From Bacteroidota bacterium (GTDB lineage: Bacteria > Bacteroidota > Bacteroidia > Chitinophagales > Saprospiraceae), in the NCBI GenBank assembly GCA_018222965.1, contig JAAEZH010000012.1, forward strand, positions 1-64,000: a stretch of 64,000 nucleotides of DNA, in the 5' to 3' direction. Made by a program: the position numbers and the translations under genes. The notes below the pieces were generated by a model. That model ran no database searches and was not told where the DNA came from. It was given only the letters and a program-made list of their open reading frames with translations. Position 1 is the first letter of the stretch. Each line of letters opens with the position of its first letter. Shown in pieces: positions 28,901 through 37,818 of this stretch.

Positions 28901-29414
28901 TTTGGTTCAATTGCGCTGGAACATTGGTACGGCACACAGCATTCGAATTCGTTATGCACAAGGCGATCGTTTCAATCAGCAACCGGCAGAACAGATGCAG
29001 GATTATGATCTTGCCTTTCGGCGAATAGTGCCTGAGTGGAATTTCCTGCCCAACAACGATTTCCGGACCATTTTGTCTTACCGCTATGAAACCGGAGATG
29101 ATCAACTGGCCGGATCGGATGTAATGGCTGTATTTCATGAAGGTAAACTGGAGGTACGCTATAACCAGGCCTCCACAACTTTGCTGAGTGGCAGTTTTGC
29201 ATTCACCCGGGTAAATTTCAACGGCGAAACCGATTCGGCAGTAGGATTTGCCTTATTGGATGGGTTGCAGAATGGAAATAACTTCCGCTGGAGTGTGAGC
29301 ATAGACAGGCAATTGGCTAAAAACCTTCGACTAAATCTCAGCTATGAAGGCCGGAAAACAGGCCTGGCAAAAGTCGTGCATACCGGAAGAGCACAGGTAG
29401 CGGCTGTATTTTAG
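25917..29414 (+). CDS. Large predicted outer-membrane beta-barrel protein, uncharacterised
   Basis: The 1165-residue protein begins at GTG 25917; an ATG two bases earlier is out of frame and is followed immediately by a stop. A signal peptide (SSLTAQ, near residue 25) follows. Residues about 150-350 contain blocks such as GYIGDGIEVSASISDQN, RLIAGDYDL and INYNSGEVTFMAR. These recall, weakly, the repeated strands of SprA-like T9SS/gliding outer-membrane proteins. The rest is rich in alternating hydrophobic and charged residues with many Trp and Tyr, and ends in RAQVAAVF, typical of a barrel's last strand. No T9SS sorting domain is present. A role as a large outer-membrane translocation or scaffold protein is possible, but no specific family can be assigned with confidence. 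Confidence 0.75.
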   Translation: MNRRLLKLNVLWILLLASASSLTAQENGMLSNLHWKLLPCSPDWQILDSLPVNASTLSLHQEYDGPVLDLPFELENSQIRFRESATIPCPDSLWVQYRTLPAVWQESLSRIDSQSITTGVEEPMLIYDPFEAPEDPLLDFQGMNYRGNFTRGLSFGNNQNLVLNSSFNLQMAGYIGDGIEVSASISDQNIPIQPEGTTQQLNEFDRVFIQLRKDSTRLIAGDYDLLRPDGYFMNHYKRLQGFSMSSTSIPTGEGQLDLRGNVAISRGKFNRMTFFGQEGNQGPYRLIGRDGEAFIIILAGTEKVYIDGQLMERGLDRDYIINYNSGEVTFMARRLITKDIRIIIEFEYSDQNYLRWLYAGGADYNIGNTRLYVQAYSEQDSRSTVGDASLSDAEREALRLAGDDPFSAVSSGIDSLTEDSANPITYRLQDTTVNGFIYPDILIYNPDTTADQQLYNARFSDLGEGNGNYIRPASDANGVVYVWVAPDANGNPQGRYEPVIQLVAPRQRQLFTAGVQHAFSESSHFQGEVGLSRNNLNRFSADDSGDDVGLATFLSYDQSFKLGNKWRLQSLLEHEALHQNFSPLNPYRPPEFSRDWNLDDIDPKPEHWGRANLSLLGDSINTRLDYRYNGFWRGKSYQGQRHIGQWKLQENNWLVDMTADLLNAESEAENSQFWRPEARLERSFPKINNWTIGSWYESEQNRRRDNEADTLLASSFAFSVYQAYLESPDKDNFQTNLSLQYRTDDQGGGQALQRFSRAWDTRWDGKWQPGKVFRTGWQLHYRRLYLADPGEGQPARGDTYTGRTDIGLSLLKDALRYSADYQLGSGQEQKILFIYRKVNTGEGVYQHIDFNGDGIEQNDEFVVAPNQDQATHVRVIIYSNEFIRTNNVQLFQNLSLDPRKWWFNEKGVKGFLGRFASQTSWQSNRKVRQLPGVSGWNPFQLELSDTALVSSISNLQQVLYFNQLDPVYGLQYNFTDNQSKTLLTTGFQARRLREHLVQLRWNIGTAHSIRIRYAQGDRFNQQPAEQMQDYDLAFRRIVPEWNFLPNNDFRTILSYRYETGDDQLAGSDVMAVFHEGKLEVRYNQASTTLLSGSFAFTRVNFNGETDSAVGFALLDGLQNGNNFRWSVSIDRQLAKNLRLNLSYEGRKTGLAKVVHTGRAQVAAVF

Positions 29415-29450
29415 CAGGTCTCCCACCAATGAGCTGAATCCATAAAAAAC

Positions 29451-29519
29451 AAGACCCGCAACGGGCAGGAGGTGGCCAACTTCTATTAGACAGGCAACCT
29501 CCCACCAGAGACGGGTCTT
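29451..29519. terminator. Long-range hairpin between convergent genes, possible bidirectional terminator
   Basis: AAGACCCG (29451-29458) pairs with CGGGTCTT (29512-29519) around a long loop, with AAAAAAC before and TTA after. A further short GC hairpin (CCGCC AAA GGCGG) lies near 29536-29548. The function is inferred from its place between convergent stops. Confidence 0.4.
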
Positions 29520-29573
29520 AACTATATAAAATCTCAACCCCGATCCGCCAAAGGCGGGAGGTTGTTAAGCTAT

Positions 29574-30293
29574 TTACTCGCCACACATTTCTGAATACTC
29601 CCAAACGTGCGTAGCAAAATCTTCCCATTTTGGATCATCACCATACTTGGCAATCAGATCCGGGCAATCGGAAAAGATCATTTTGAACTGCTCATCGTAA
29701 GTTTTCTTCTCTACCTTAAACGCAACAGAATCATCCGTTTTGCGCAGGTAGTAAGATTTGTCCAAACCACCTGCAAGCGTAATACCAGCTACACCTACAG
29801 ACATGGTTTCTTTGGCAAGCGGGTCGTGGTAAACGCGCAAAACACCACAGAAGGTCGGGTTAACGACCTGCATCATCAGGGTGAAGGTTTTCTTCTTTAC
29901 CCGTACATCCGTTTTCTCGAGGTAAACATATTCTTTCCCCAGAATATCAGCATCGAGATCGGTAGTCTGCCACTGGGTTGCATCGTTCAGGAAGTCAGTC
30001 GCTTTCGCGAATTTGTCAAAACCTGATGGCGGCAGATACATGTAAGAGATCTCATCTCCACTGTACTTTACTTTTTTGTCCTCCTGATCCAGCAGTTTCA
30101 CTTCTTCCAGCTGGCCTTTTTTACGATCCAAATCTTTAATTGTTCCGATCACTTCTGTACCATCTTCCAGATAAACGTAAGAGGTTTTCTTGTGTGAATA
30201 AGTTTCTACAGGCGGCACAAAGTATTGAGCGGAAGCTTGCGCAATAGCAAACAAGCAAAAAGAAAATAACAAAGCAGATTTAAGTGCTTTCAT
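29574..30293 (-). CDS. Small secreted protein, function unknown
   Basis: The 239-residue product starts with a signal peptide (AQASAQ, near residue 23). The start is placed at ATG 30293 because the in-frame extension to 30329 adds a poor N-terminus. The body begins with a small beta-rich block (SYVYLEDGTEVIGTIKDLDR, a pattern often seen in short uncharacterised Bacteroidota secreted proteins) and ends with DFATHVWEYSEMCGE. There are only two Cys besides the last. No catalytic motif or membrane segment is visible. It is flanked by terminator-like hairpins on both sides, so it is probably a single-gene transcript. Confidence 0.7.
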   Translation of the reverse strand: MKALKSALLFSFCLFAIAQASAQYFVPPVETYSHKKTSYVYLEDGTEVIGTIKDLDRKKGQLEEVKLLDQEDKKVKYSGDEISYMYLPPSGFDKFAKATDFLNDATQWQTTDLDADILGKEYVYLEKTDVRVKKKTFTLMMQVVNPTFCGVLRVYHDPLAKETMSVGVAGITLAGGLDKSYYLRKTDDSVAFKVEKKTYDEQFKMIFSDCPDLIAKYGDDPKWEDFATHVWEYSEMCGE

Positions 30294-30495
30294 TTTTAAG
30301 TTTTTAAGGTAAATGTAATGAAGGCGCAAATGTAGGTATATATCTGCTTTGATTTCATGCTGTTTAGCAAAGAATTGGCATTTTACTTAAGAAGTTGTTT
30401 AATAATGGCTGCTGAGATTCTGAGAATTGAATTTTCATTCCAGTTGAGGCTTTTTCAGGAGCCGGTGAGCTATTTTTAAACAACTTCTAAAATAA

Positions 30496-30527
30496 AAAAC
30501 GGGCTGTACATTCGCACAGCCCGTTTT
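30496..30527. terminator. Bidirectional terminator after the propeller/PKD gene
   Basis: AAAACGGGCTGT and ACAGCCCGTTTT form a perfect 12-bp stem around an 8-base loop, with A and T runs on both sides. It lies just after the stop of the minus-strand gene at 30548. Confidence 0.85.
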
Positions 30528-30547
30528 CATTCGCCGCAAGGCAGCAT

Positions 30548-33500
30548 TTATTCTATTCCTCCAAGAAGTCGGAAGGTTTCTATCTGCTCCTCTCCTAATT
30601 GGAGTCGAAGGAAGTAAACCCCCGCCGCAACCTGAGGTGTCGGAATTGAATAGAACGAAATCGATTCAACCGTCTCCGATCCCTGATAAATCAGGCGCCC
30701 GGCAGCATCAAACAGATCAAACTTCAGCTCTCCGGTAAAGAGATCATTGAAGGACATATTGATTTCGGTTGTAAATGGATTCGGATATAATTGATACACG
30801 CCAAACTCCTCAAAGTTTCTGCGGAGCACCAACACATCGGATTCGAACTCGTAATAATAATCCTGATCCTCGTTTTCATTAAACACTTTCAGACGGAAAA
30901 AGTACAGGTTCTTCTGCCCGATAGAGGTGTATTCATATGTATTTGGCTGACTGTCATTTACCCCTTTTGCCTGAATGGTTTCTATCAGTTCATAATCGAC
31001 CCCGTTGTCTGAGCGGTAAAGCTCAAAATACTGGCAGTTGAATTCCGGAATAGTAGTCCAGGAAACAGTCGTTTCTGTGCCGCTGGAAAACTCCCCAATA
31101 AACTGCGTGAGTTGGGTTTGTGCCTCTCCCTCAAAACGGGTTATGACTACGTCATCAATGGCTACACCCGCTGAGCTGCTATTATTGCCATCCGATTTAA
31201 AGGCAAAGCGGAAAGCGATTTCCCCCAATCCGGACAACTCACTAATGTTTCGTTTGAATTGAGTCCACTCCAGGTAAAAACGAGAGAACATCACATCATT
31301 GAGAGCAAAACCGGCATCTGTGTATTCTGTATTTTTTACGTTATACCAGTCGTCTGCTACTTCCGGACCAAGAACTTTCCAGGTCGGATCGTCTTCGGTG
31401 CGGTACTCGACACGGAAACCATCTCTGGCCAGTTGCAAATCAAAGATTGCCCAGAAGCTGAACTCATAAATACCCGGTTCAGAGAAGTCGTACTTTGGCA
31501 GGTACAGGTAGGCTTCTGAGTTGACATCATAACCATCCATATCAATGTTTACTACCCAGGCATTTTCGCCGGAATTTGTACCGGCTTTGCCATCAACACT
31601 GGAAGCACCGCGCTCCCAACCGCTACCCGCAACTGTCTGACTGGCAAACTGCTCATTGGAACCTTCAAAGTCCCCCAGATAGCCGTCCTCTCCCGGTTCG
31701 TAAGGAAGGGGAGCTTCCGGAAGGATCTTAATCGTATGAGTAGCCTCATCCACCGTATCATTGATAGCAAGGGTTACATCAAAGGTGCCAAGATCTGTAA
31801 ATTCATAGACTACATCCTTTGTACTGGCAGATCCGCCATCACTGAATTGCCAGTCGTAATAGGAAGGATTGTAAGATTGCTCCCCAGAAAACAACGATTC
31901 CCAACCCTCATAACCTGCACCATCTGCAGACAGGCGAGCTACCGGATCTGCCCATACATCTGAAGTCCAGATACCACGACCGTGTGTAAACACAGCCACA
32001 ATGCGGTCTGACTCCCGAACCTGTAACATATCAGAACGCACCAGTGGCGTTCCTTCACCCGGGATAGGTGGGTACCACTGTGTATTATCGCCATCAAGTT
32101 TGTCTGTAATCCAAACACCTACCTCCGTCGCGATCATCGCCTGCTCTGAATTGGCAGGATTGAAGATTCCCCAACGTACCGGAACATTTGGCAAATTGTT
32201 GGAAATTGCGTTTCCTTCCACATTGATCCAGGTATCACCACCGTCCTTGGTTTCCATAACACTGTTTGGAGAACCATAATTGGAAACGGTAACCAGGATA
32301 TGATCCGGATCGCCATTTTCAACGGTAATACTGGAAATCGTACCGGTAAAATTGCTGATGTTTACACCGGCAACGTCAAGACCGTCGTGTGCATCATCAA
32401 TGCGTACCACACGACCGGTACCATTACTTCCTACATAAATCCGGTTATCGACATTTGGATCGGCAAATACATGCGATACAAAGAAAGTTCCTGCGCCAGT
32501 TATATCCAGAACATCTACCTGACCAGTAAGGACATTCCAACGGGCAAGGTCACCGTCATTGGTTTGGGCATACATCAGGTTTGCGTCGTTGTCGTAGTCT
32601 GAGGGGCAAACAAAAGAACCATTCAGACTAACTCCTCCTCCAAAACTGCCCCCGCCGTCGGTTGACAAACCGTAGTTACCAAACTGAGAAGAGACCATTT
32701 GGATATCTGGCTCATTTTGATCGATGTGTGCAAAAAAGCCATCACCGCCCCTTAAATTCTCACCTGCTGTAATGCCAAATTTATTGATCCGAAGTGAATT
32801 ATTGTCTTGGGTTCCTCCGAGGATATAGTTGGAGAAAAATTCCGGGTGGATGGCTCCCGCATAAAACTGGGTTACATTATATCCCAGGTTTTTATCGGCA
32901 GGCGGCATATCAGTTCCACCCGTTGCGCGGTAAATACCTCCGTCATTTCCCAGATATACAACACCAGGTTGTTCTTTATCAAATACAATGGTATGCTGGT
33001 CTACGTGCATGTTTCCACTCCAGCCATCGTAACTAAATCCGCCGGTAACCGAGCGCAAAGAAGGTACTCCGCCTGCAATGGTGTGCTCACAATTGAATGG
33101 ATCCACCCCAATATCCAGATCATACCAGGCCTGACCGTTGGTAAACTCACCACCGCCATTGCTGGGTAGAGCTCTGGGCTGCCAGGTTTGTCCACCGTCG
33201 TTTGTACGGTACACCTTTGTTGCGGCCCCACCTTTTGCACCTATCAAATACATGACATCCGGATCAGCCTCGCAAACAGTTACTTCAATGCGAGAAGTTC
33301 CGGCTTCGATCTGACCGCTGGTCAGGTTTTCCCATTCTCCTCCATTTCCGGTTTCTGATTTATATACAGTATTGGTGTTGGAAGCGATCATAAAGCCTCC
33401 GGACTCCACATAATCTATGTCAAAGAAAAAATTGCTGCCCCCAAAACCCTGACCGTGCACTTTCTCCCATGTGTTCCCTTCATCCTGGCTGCGGAAAAGC

Positions 33501-34204
33501 CCGAAGGTGGTGGCTGCATAAACATCGCTGGTAAGCGGATGCACCAACATATCCTGACAGGTTGTAGCATTGACATCCACAGAACCCGGAAGCAATTGCC
33601 AGTTTTTACCGCCGTCGGTAGATTTGAAGATTCCGATACCCTGAACAGCATCAAAGTTTGGATATCCTTCTCCGGTACCCATATACATGATATCCGGATT
33701 ATTGGGATCTTGTGCCAGTCCGCCAACTGCCAAATTATCCAGATAATCATTTACCGGTTCCCAAAACGGCGGGTCTTCGGTAATGTCTTCGCATTTCCAC
33801 AAGCCACCGGCAACACTACCGGCAAAAATGGTTTTGCGAGATGGATCATTGAGGTCAATATGGATTACCCGGGTACGTCCGCCCCGGTTGTTGGGTCCTC
33901 TTTCGCGGAAACGCGGATTGGTAGGATCGCCCAATCGCATATTGGCTAATTCTTCTTGTCGCTTGCGCGTGAAGTTTATGGCTTCCGCTAATGCTCCTTT
34001 GGGGACGTGTCCCAACTCAAGGTCCTTGATCATGTCAAGGTTGTATTCAAAAGCGTCTTTGATTCGGGCTTCTTTACTGCCTTTTTCTTCCTCATAAGAT
34101 TGAGGTCCTTTTTCAAAGGATTCGGTGTCTGGTAGAAGCATCCAGGCTGCCAAAACTGTTACAGCAAAAGCTAAAATCCCGATAGCGTATTTCTTTCTCA
34201 TCAT
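30548..34204 (-). CDS. T9SS-secreted VPS10/BNR-type beta-propeller protein with PKD domain
   Basis: The 1218-residue protein has an N-terminal hydrophobic signal (5-23). A long region of sortilin/BNR-type propeller repeats spans about 100-740 (GIFKSTDGGKNWQ, LFRSQDEGNTWEKV, KVYRTNDGGQTWQ; these are Asp-box motifs). A PKD domain follows at about 755-825 (DWQFSDGGSAST, YEFTDLGTFDVTLAI). A beta-sandwich of MAM or jelly-roll type spans about 845-1060. The T9SS sorting domain is about 1131-1218 (YQLYPNPFTTEI, VAAGVYFLRL). Propellers with Asp boxes often bind glycans or act as sialidase-like enzymes, but no sialidase Arg triad was identified, so a binding role is as likely. It is expected on the cell surface or released. 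A strong terminator follows. Confidence 0.88.
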   Translation of the reverse strand: MMRKKYAIGILAFAVTVLAAWMLLPDTESFEKGPQSYEEEKGSKEARIKDAFEYNLDMIKDLELGHVPKGALAEAINFTRKRQEELANMRLGDPTNPRFRERGPNNRGGRTRVIHIDLNDPSRKTIFAGSVAGGLWKCEDITEDPPFWEPVNDYLDNLAVGGLAQDPNNPDIMYMGTGEGYPNFDAVQGIGIFKSTDGGKNWQLLPGSVDVNATTCQDMLVHPLTSDVYAATTFGLFRSQDEGNTWEKVHGQGFGGSNFFFDIDYVESGGFMIASNTNTVYKSETGNGGEWENLTSGQIEAGTSRIEVTVCEADPDVMYLIGAKGGAATKVYRTNDGGQTWQPRALPSNGGGEFTNGQAWYDLDIGVDPFNCEHTIAGGVPSLRSVTGGFSYDGWSGNMHVDQHTIVFDKEQPGVVYLGNDGGIYRATGGTDMPPADKNLGYNVTQFYAGAIHPEFFSNYILGGTQDNNSLRINKFGITAGENLRGGDGFFAHIDQNEPDIQMVSSQFGNYGLSTDGGGSFGGGVSLNGSFVCPSDYDNDANLMYAQTNDGDLARWNVLTGQVDVLDITGAGTFFVSHVFADPNVDNRIYVGSNGTGRVVRIDDAHDGLDVAGVNISNFTGTISSITVENGDPDHILVTVSNYGSPNSVMETKDGGDTWINVEGNAISNNLPNVPVRWGIFNPANSEQAMIATEVGVWITDKLDGDNTQWYPPIPGEGTPLVRSDMLQVRESDRIVAVFTHGRGIWTSDVWADPVARLSADGAGYEGWESLFSGEQSYNPSYYDWQFSDGGSASTKDVVYEFTDLGTFDVTLAINDTVDEATHTIKILPEAPLPYEPGEDGYLGDFEGSNEQFASQTVAGSGWERGASSVDGKAGTNSGENAWVVNIDMDGYDVNSEAYLYLPKYDFSEPGIYEFSFWAIFDLQLARDGFRVEYRTEDDPTWKVLGPEVADDWYNVKNTEYTDAGFALNDVMFSRFYLEWTQFKRNISELSGLGEIAFRFAFKSDGNNSSSAGVAIDDVVITRFEGEAQTQLTQFIGEFSSGTETTVSWTTIPEFNCQYFELYRSDNGVDYELIETIQAKGVNDSQPNTYEYTSIGQKNLYFFRLKVFNENEDQDYYYEFESDVLVLRRNFEEFGVYQLYPNPFTTEINMSFNDLFTGELKFDLFDAAGRLIYQGSETVESISFYSIPTPQVAAGVYFLRLQLGEEQIETFRLLGGIE

Positions 34205-34665
34205 GGTCCAATAATAATTTATCTGGTTAACCGGCCATAAAAATAGAAAACCTTAGCCATTACAACCGATGAGTTTGTGATGGACGGGGCCGATATTATG
34301 TTGTGTTGCTTACAAAGCAGGTGGGTTTCCGGGTAATTTTCGAAAGCCTCACAAAAATAACAGCATAATCACGACAGGGTTTAATCATCTTTGATGGTGG
34401 ATGACAAATTGTTGGTTCCGTTGGTTCCGTTTGTTCCGTTGGACTGCCCGGCTAAAGCGGGCAGGGTTGAGAATCCGCCTGCGCTCTGGCGAGCTTCGGC
34501 GGGTGGTTGAGGCTCCATCGGCTTTGTTGCTTTAAATGTTAATCGTGTATCGTTTAGCGGGATATTTCTATTCCTGAAATGACGGGTTTCCCGATAAACG
34601 GTGAACACTTCCCGATCCACGCTAAACAAACTCTGTTAAATTAAAAATTAGCAATTCAAAATGCT
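34205..34665. other. Intergenic region with a 9-bp tandem repeat
   Basis: No gene is supported. The sequence at 34411-34442 is about 3.5 copies of GTTGGTTCC (one copy GTTTGTTCC). The short open frame across it would code for a low-complexity Asn-Gly-Thr run and has no other support. The rest is unremarkable and should contain the promoter of the propeller gene. Confidence 0.5.
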
Positions 34666-35958
34666 TCAATCAGCATTAACCCCTCTCTTCCAATACAAAT
34701 ACCAAAGGGTCAATCCGCGAGCTCCGAGAAACAAGAGCATCGCCAACCACAAACCATGATTGCCCAGGGGCGTTTTCAATATCCAGTAGCTGCCGATAAA
34801 AACGATGAAAGACCAAAACATGGCATTCCGCATCGAACGGGAAGCAGTAAGACCGACAAAGACGCCATCCCAAATGTAACAGGGCGTTCCTATGATGGGA
34901 AGAATGATCATCCACCACAAATAAATCATGCCATTTTGCACTACATCTGCATCAGCTGTAAAATAACCGAAAAGCGTTTTTCCGAAAAGCAGATAAACCA
35001 GCGAAAAAAGGGCAGCCAGGCCCATCCCCCAGTAAAAGGAGACGGAAATAGCCCGACGGGTCCCCGACTCGTCTTTTCGTCCGGCGTATTTTCCAACCAG
35101 GCTTTCGGCTGCAAAAGCAAATCCGTCTACTCCATAGGACATCCAGTTTAAGAACTGAAGCAGAATCGTGTTTACTGCCAGGATCATTTCCCCGGAGGCT
35201 GCGGAGCGGCTGTACAAAAAACCGAAAGCCACCGTCAAAAAAACGGTGCGGATGAAGATATCCTTGTTGATCGATAAAAAACGAGCAAGCTCCTCCCATT
35301 GCAGCATCGTCTTTCGCCGAAAGGCGCTTAAAAAATGCCGGTAACGAGCCAGAAAAAAGACTACAGCCAGGATCAGTCCGACGTATTGTGCCACCACCGT
35401 ACCCCAGGCAACCCCCTCCACCGACCAGCCCAAAGTACGCACCAGGTAAAAGCTCAGGAGTATGTTGACAATATTAATGACAATCGTAAGCACAAGCGGA
35501 ATAATGGCATTCTGCATGCCAAAAAACCAGCCAAACATCGCGTACAATGCCAGGGAAGCGGGTGCAGCACAAATTCGTATAAAAAAGTAGCGACTCACCA
35601 AATCCGCCTGGCTTCCGCTAACATTCATAAGGTCTATGCCCACCCAGGCCAGTGGATATTGCAGCAATAATAAACCTGCCGCCAGCAAAAGCCCCAGCAA
35701 GACAGCCCGGCCAAGCGTATGAATAATTTCTTTCTCCGATCCTTTTCCATAAGCTTGTGCGGTGAGCCCGGTAGTACCCATGCGCAGGAATCCAAAGTTC
35801 CAGTAAATGAAATTGAAGATCATAGCTCCGATACCGATGGCGCCCAAATGCTCTTTGGAAAGCTGTCCCATTAATACCGTATCAACCGTACTGAGTAGCG
35901 GGGTAGAAATATTACTGAGAATATTCGGAATAGCGAGTCGAAGAATCTCCTTATTCAT
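34666..35958 (-). CDS. MATE-family multidrug/toxin exporter
   Basis: A 430-residue membrane protein with about 12 helices and the MATE pattern: LAIPNILSNISTPLLSTVDTV at the N-terminus, GAIGIGAMIFNFIYW and MGTTGLTAQAYG in the first half, and the related GVDGFAFAAESLVGKYAG in the second. MATE proteins export cationic drugs or metabolites in exchange for sodium or protons. This one is closer to the DinF-like branch by general appearance. The start at ATG 35958 begins at the expected position; the in-frame extension to a TTG at 36003 is not needed. It is divergent from a lipoprotein gene and has no obvious partner. Confidence 0.92.
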   Translation of the reverse strand: MNKEILRLAIPNILSNISTPLLSTVDTVLMGQLSKEHLGAIGIGAMIFNFIYWNFGFLRMGTTGLTAQAYGKGSEKEIIHTLGRAVLLGLLLAAGLLLLQYPLAWVGIDLMNVSGSQADLVSRYFFIRICAAPASLALYAMFGWFFGMQNAIIPLVLTIVINIVNILLSFYLVRTLGWSVEGVAWGTVVAQYVGLILAVVFFLARYRHFLSAFRRKTMLQWEELARFLSINKDIFIRTVFLTVAFGFLYSRSAASGEMILAVNTILLQFLNWMSYGVDGFAFAAESLVGKYAGRKDESGTRRAISVSFYWGMGLAALFSLVYLLFGKTLFGYFTADADVVQNGMIYLWWMIILPIIGTPCYIWDGVFVGLTASRSMRNAMFWSFIVFIGSYWILKTPLGNHGLWLAMLLFLGARGLTLWYLYWKRGVNAD

Positions 35959-36246
35959 AGGGTGGTTTTGATCAGCTCGGCAAAGAACGGGATTCTCGCT
36001 CAAAAGAGATTTTATAAAAATGCCTTTTTTCTAAAACCGATCTGCATATCTCTCTCGTATATGGAAATAGAGAATCAAAGATCATTGACGATCAGCGCTG
36101 AAATTTCTCTAAAAACGATCCAAAATGACTTGAATGACTCAAGCATTTTCAAGGTCGCTAAACCATTGTTAAAAACGGGATTTGCGAGAAACTGCCTGCC
36201 AGTCAGGCTACATACCCTTTTATATCCCATTCAAAACTTGCTTCAA

Positions 36247-37329
36247 ATGAAAAACCTGTTTTTTCTCTTTTCAGTCGCTGTATTTGGTTTGATCTTTTCC
36301 TCTTGCCAAAAAGAAGAAATCATTTCCTCCCAAATCGATAATCTCCCTGGTAATTTCGCTTCCGCGAATGCTGATGGGAATGCCGGTATAAACGGCGCAC
36401 TACTCCTCAATCATACCCGTTTACTCGTTTCTTCCAATACATCCGGATCCATCATGGATCTCAGTGTAATAAATGACGAAATGAACGTAACTGATCTCGA
36501 ATATGGCACTATGTATGCCGATGCAGATGGCATCGTTTACGACATGGAGAATGATGCTGTATATCAGGTGAATCGTTCCGGTAACAATGTGGTTGCTTAT
36601 GGCGACTTTGATCTGTATGAGGATGGAGACGACCTTAGCTCTACAGCAACAAGTAGTTCAAACTTTATCAACGGACGTGAAGCTACATACTCCCGGAACC
36701 GCCTCGTAGTTGCTCAGGATGCAAGTCCGGATAATGGCGATCAAAATGCTTTTGTAGTTTATCGGGTTAGTCCGGATCAGATCCAATATTCTAAAACCAT
36801 CCAGACCGACATTAATTTGTGGGGCATTCAATTGAGTGGTACAGACATGTGGGCCATCGTTGACAATTCCAATATGCTGGCTCGCTTTGATAAATTTAAT
36901 CGGGCAATTGATGGCTCTGTACTTTCTCCTACCGAATCTGTAATGATTGAAGGCATTGTACGTACCCACGGCTTGTTTTATGATGCCGATTCTGATGTTA
37001 TGGTTTTGACCGATGTGGGTGAGGCCGCTTCCGCGAATGATGGAGCCATTCACTACATCTCAGATTTTAGTCAGAAATGGAACGATGCCGTAAACGGATC
37101 TGGTGCCATTGCTATCGAAGACCAAATCAGAATTGCCGGACCGATGTCTAAGCTCGGAAATCCTGTAGATGTAACCTACAGCGATGCTGCCGGACAAATC
37201 TTTGTAGCTGAGCGCGCAAATTCCGGCGGACGATTCCTCGTATTTGATGTTCCAACTGCTTCCGGTGACATGATGCCTGAGCAGTCTATGATCGTAGCCG
37301 GTGCAAGCGCTGTAACAAAAGCTAATTAA
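36247..37329 (+). CDS. Surface-exposed lipoprotein with propeller-like repeats
   Basis: The 360-residue product has a lipoprotein signal (GLIFSSC, Cys20) followed directly by QKEE. An acidic QK(D/E)(D/E) tag after the Cys is the known lipoprotein export signal to the outer surface in Bacteroidota, so surface display is likely. The body has repeated strands such as GTMYADADGIVYDMENDAVYQV and GNPVDVTYSDAAGQIFVAE, like NHL/YncE-type propellers, without a catalytic motif. The long upstream in-frame extension lacks a signal and is rejected. A strong terminator follows, so the gene is monocistronic. A binding role is likely; the ligand is unknown. Confidence 0.8.
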   Translation: MKNLFFLFSVAVFGLIFSSCQKEEIISSQIDNLPGNFASANADGNAGINGALLLNHTRLLVSSNTSGSIMDLSVINDEMNVTDLEYGTMYADADGIVYDMENDAVYQVNRSGNNVVAYGDFDLYEDGDDLSSTATSSSNFINGREATYSRNRLVVAQDASPDNGDQNAFVVYRVSPDQIQYSKTIQTDINLWGIQLSGTDMWAIVDNSNMLARFDKFNRAIDGSVLSPTESVMIEGIVRTHGLFYDADSDVMVLTDVGEAASANDGAIHYISDFSQKWNDAVNGSGAIAIEDQIRIAGPMSKLGNPVDVTYSDAAGQIFVAERANSGGRFLVFDVPTASGDMMPEQSMIVAGASAVTKAN

Positions 37330-37386
37330 AAAATAATAAGAAATAAGCGGTAGAACGCTTACCGTGAGGTTGGATTAGATTCAAGC

Positions 37387-37420
37387 GCCTCCCCTGCAAT
37401 CGCAGCGGGAGGCTTTTTTT
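37387..37420 (+). terminator. Terminator of the surface lipoprotein gene
   Basis: GCCTCCC pairs with GGGAGGC, with an inner CTGC/GCAG stem, followed by seven T. It lies 57 bp after the stop codon. Confidence 0.9.
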
Positions 37421-37497
37421 ATATCCGTTTAAAGCGTTTGATGCGTTTAACTCGTTTTATACGGCAAACTGCCCATACACCAGTATACCGAACCGAC

Positions 37498-37536
37498 AAA
37501 AAAAACCTCCCCGGAATACACCGAAGGAGGTCTTTT
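37498..37536 (-). terminator. Terminator of the tRNA-Leu gene
   Basis: On the minus strand GACCTCC...GGAGGT is followed by a run of T, directly after the tRNA 3' end. The T-run on the other strand also allows weak function in the opposite direction. Confidence 0.7.
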
Positions 37537-37538
37537 TG

Positions 37539-37622
37539 TGCCCACGATTGGAGTCGAACCAACACGTCCCTAAGGACACTAGCTCCTGAAGCTAGCGCGT
37601 CTACCAATTCCGCCACATGGGC
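37539..37622 (-). tRNA. tRNA-Leu (anticodon CAG)
   Basis: The 84-nt minus-strand sequence folds as a class II tRNA. The acceptor stem is GCCCATG / CGTGGGC, the D-arm holds AATTGGTAGACGC, and the anticodon stem CTAGC/GCTAG has loop TTCAGGA, so the anticodon is CAG. There is a variable arm (TGTCCTTAGGGACGT), and the T-arm contains GGTTCGACTCC. The discriminator base is A, and the CCA end is not encoded. Confidence 0.95.
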
Positions 37623-37818
37623 CTGTAGCTCTTTGCTTCTTTTAAAAGCGGATGCAAATTTAATAGTTTTCGCATACTTAGGAAATAGTTTGTGTATTTT
37701 TTTCTCATTACAATTTAATGCCCCGGGTATACAATGAAAACCACCAGTGGAGCGGGTCGCACATATCCGGTTCAAAAATTCCATCCGACTTAGCTACCTT
37801 TGCAGCAGGAGTACAACT

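Noticed and set aside
34381-34629. 82-codon minus-strand open frame
   Set aside because: It spans a 9-bp tandem repeat and gives a repeated Asn-Gly-Thr tail. No signal, domain or regulatory context supports it.
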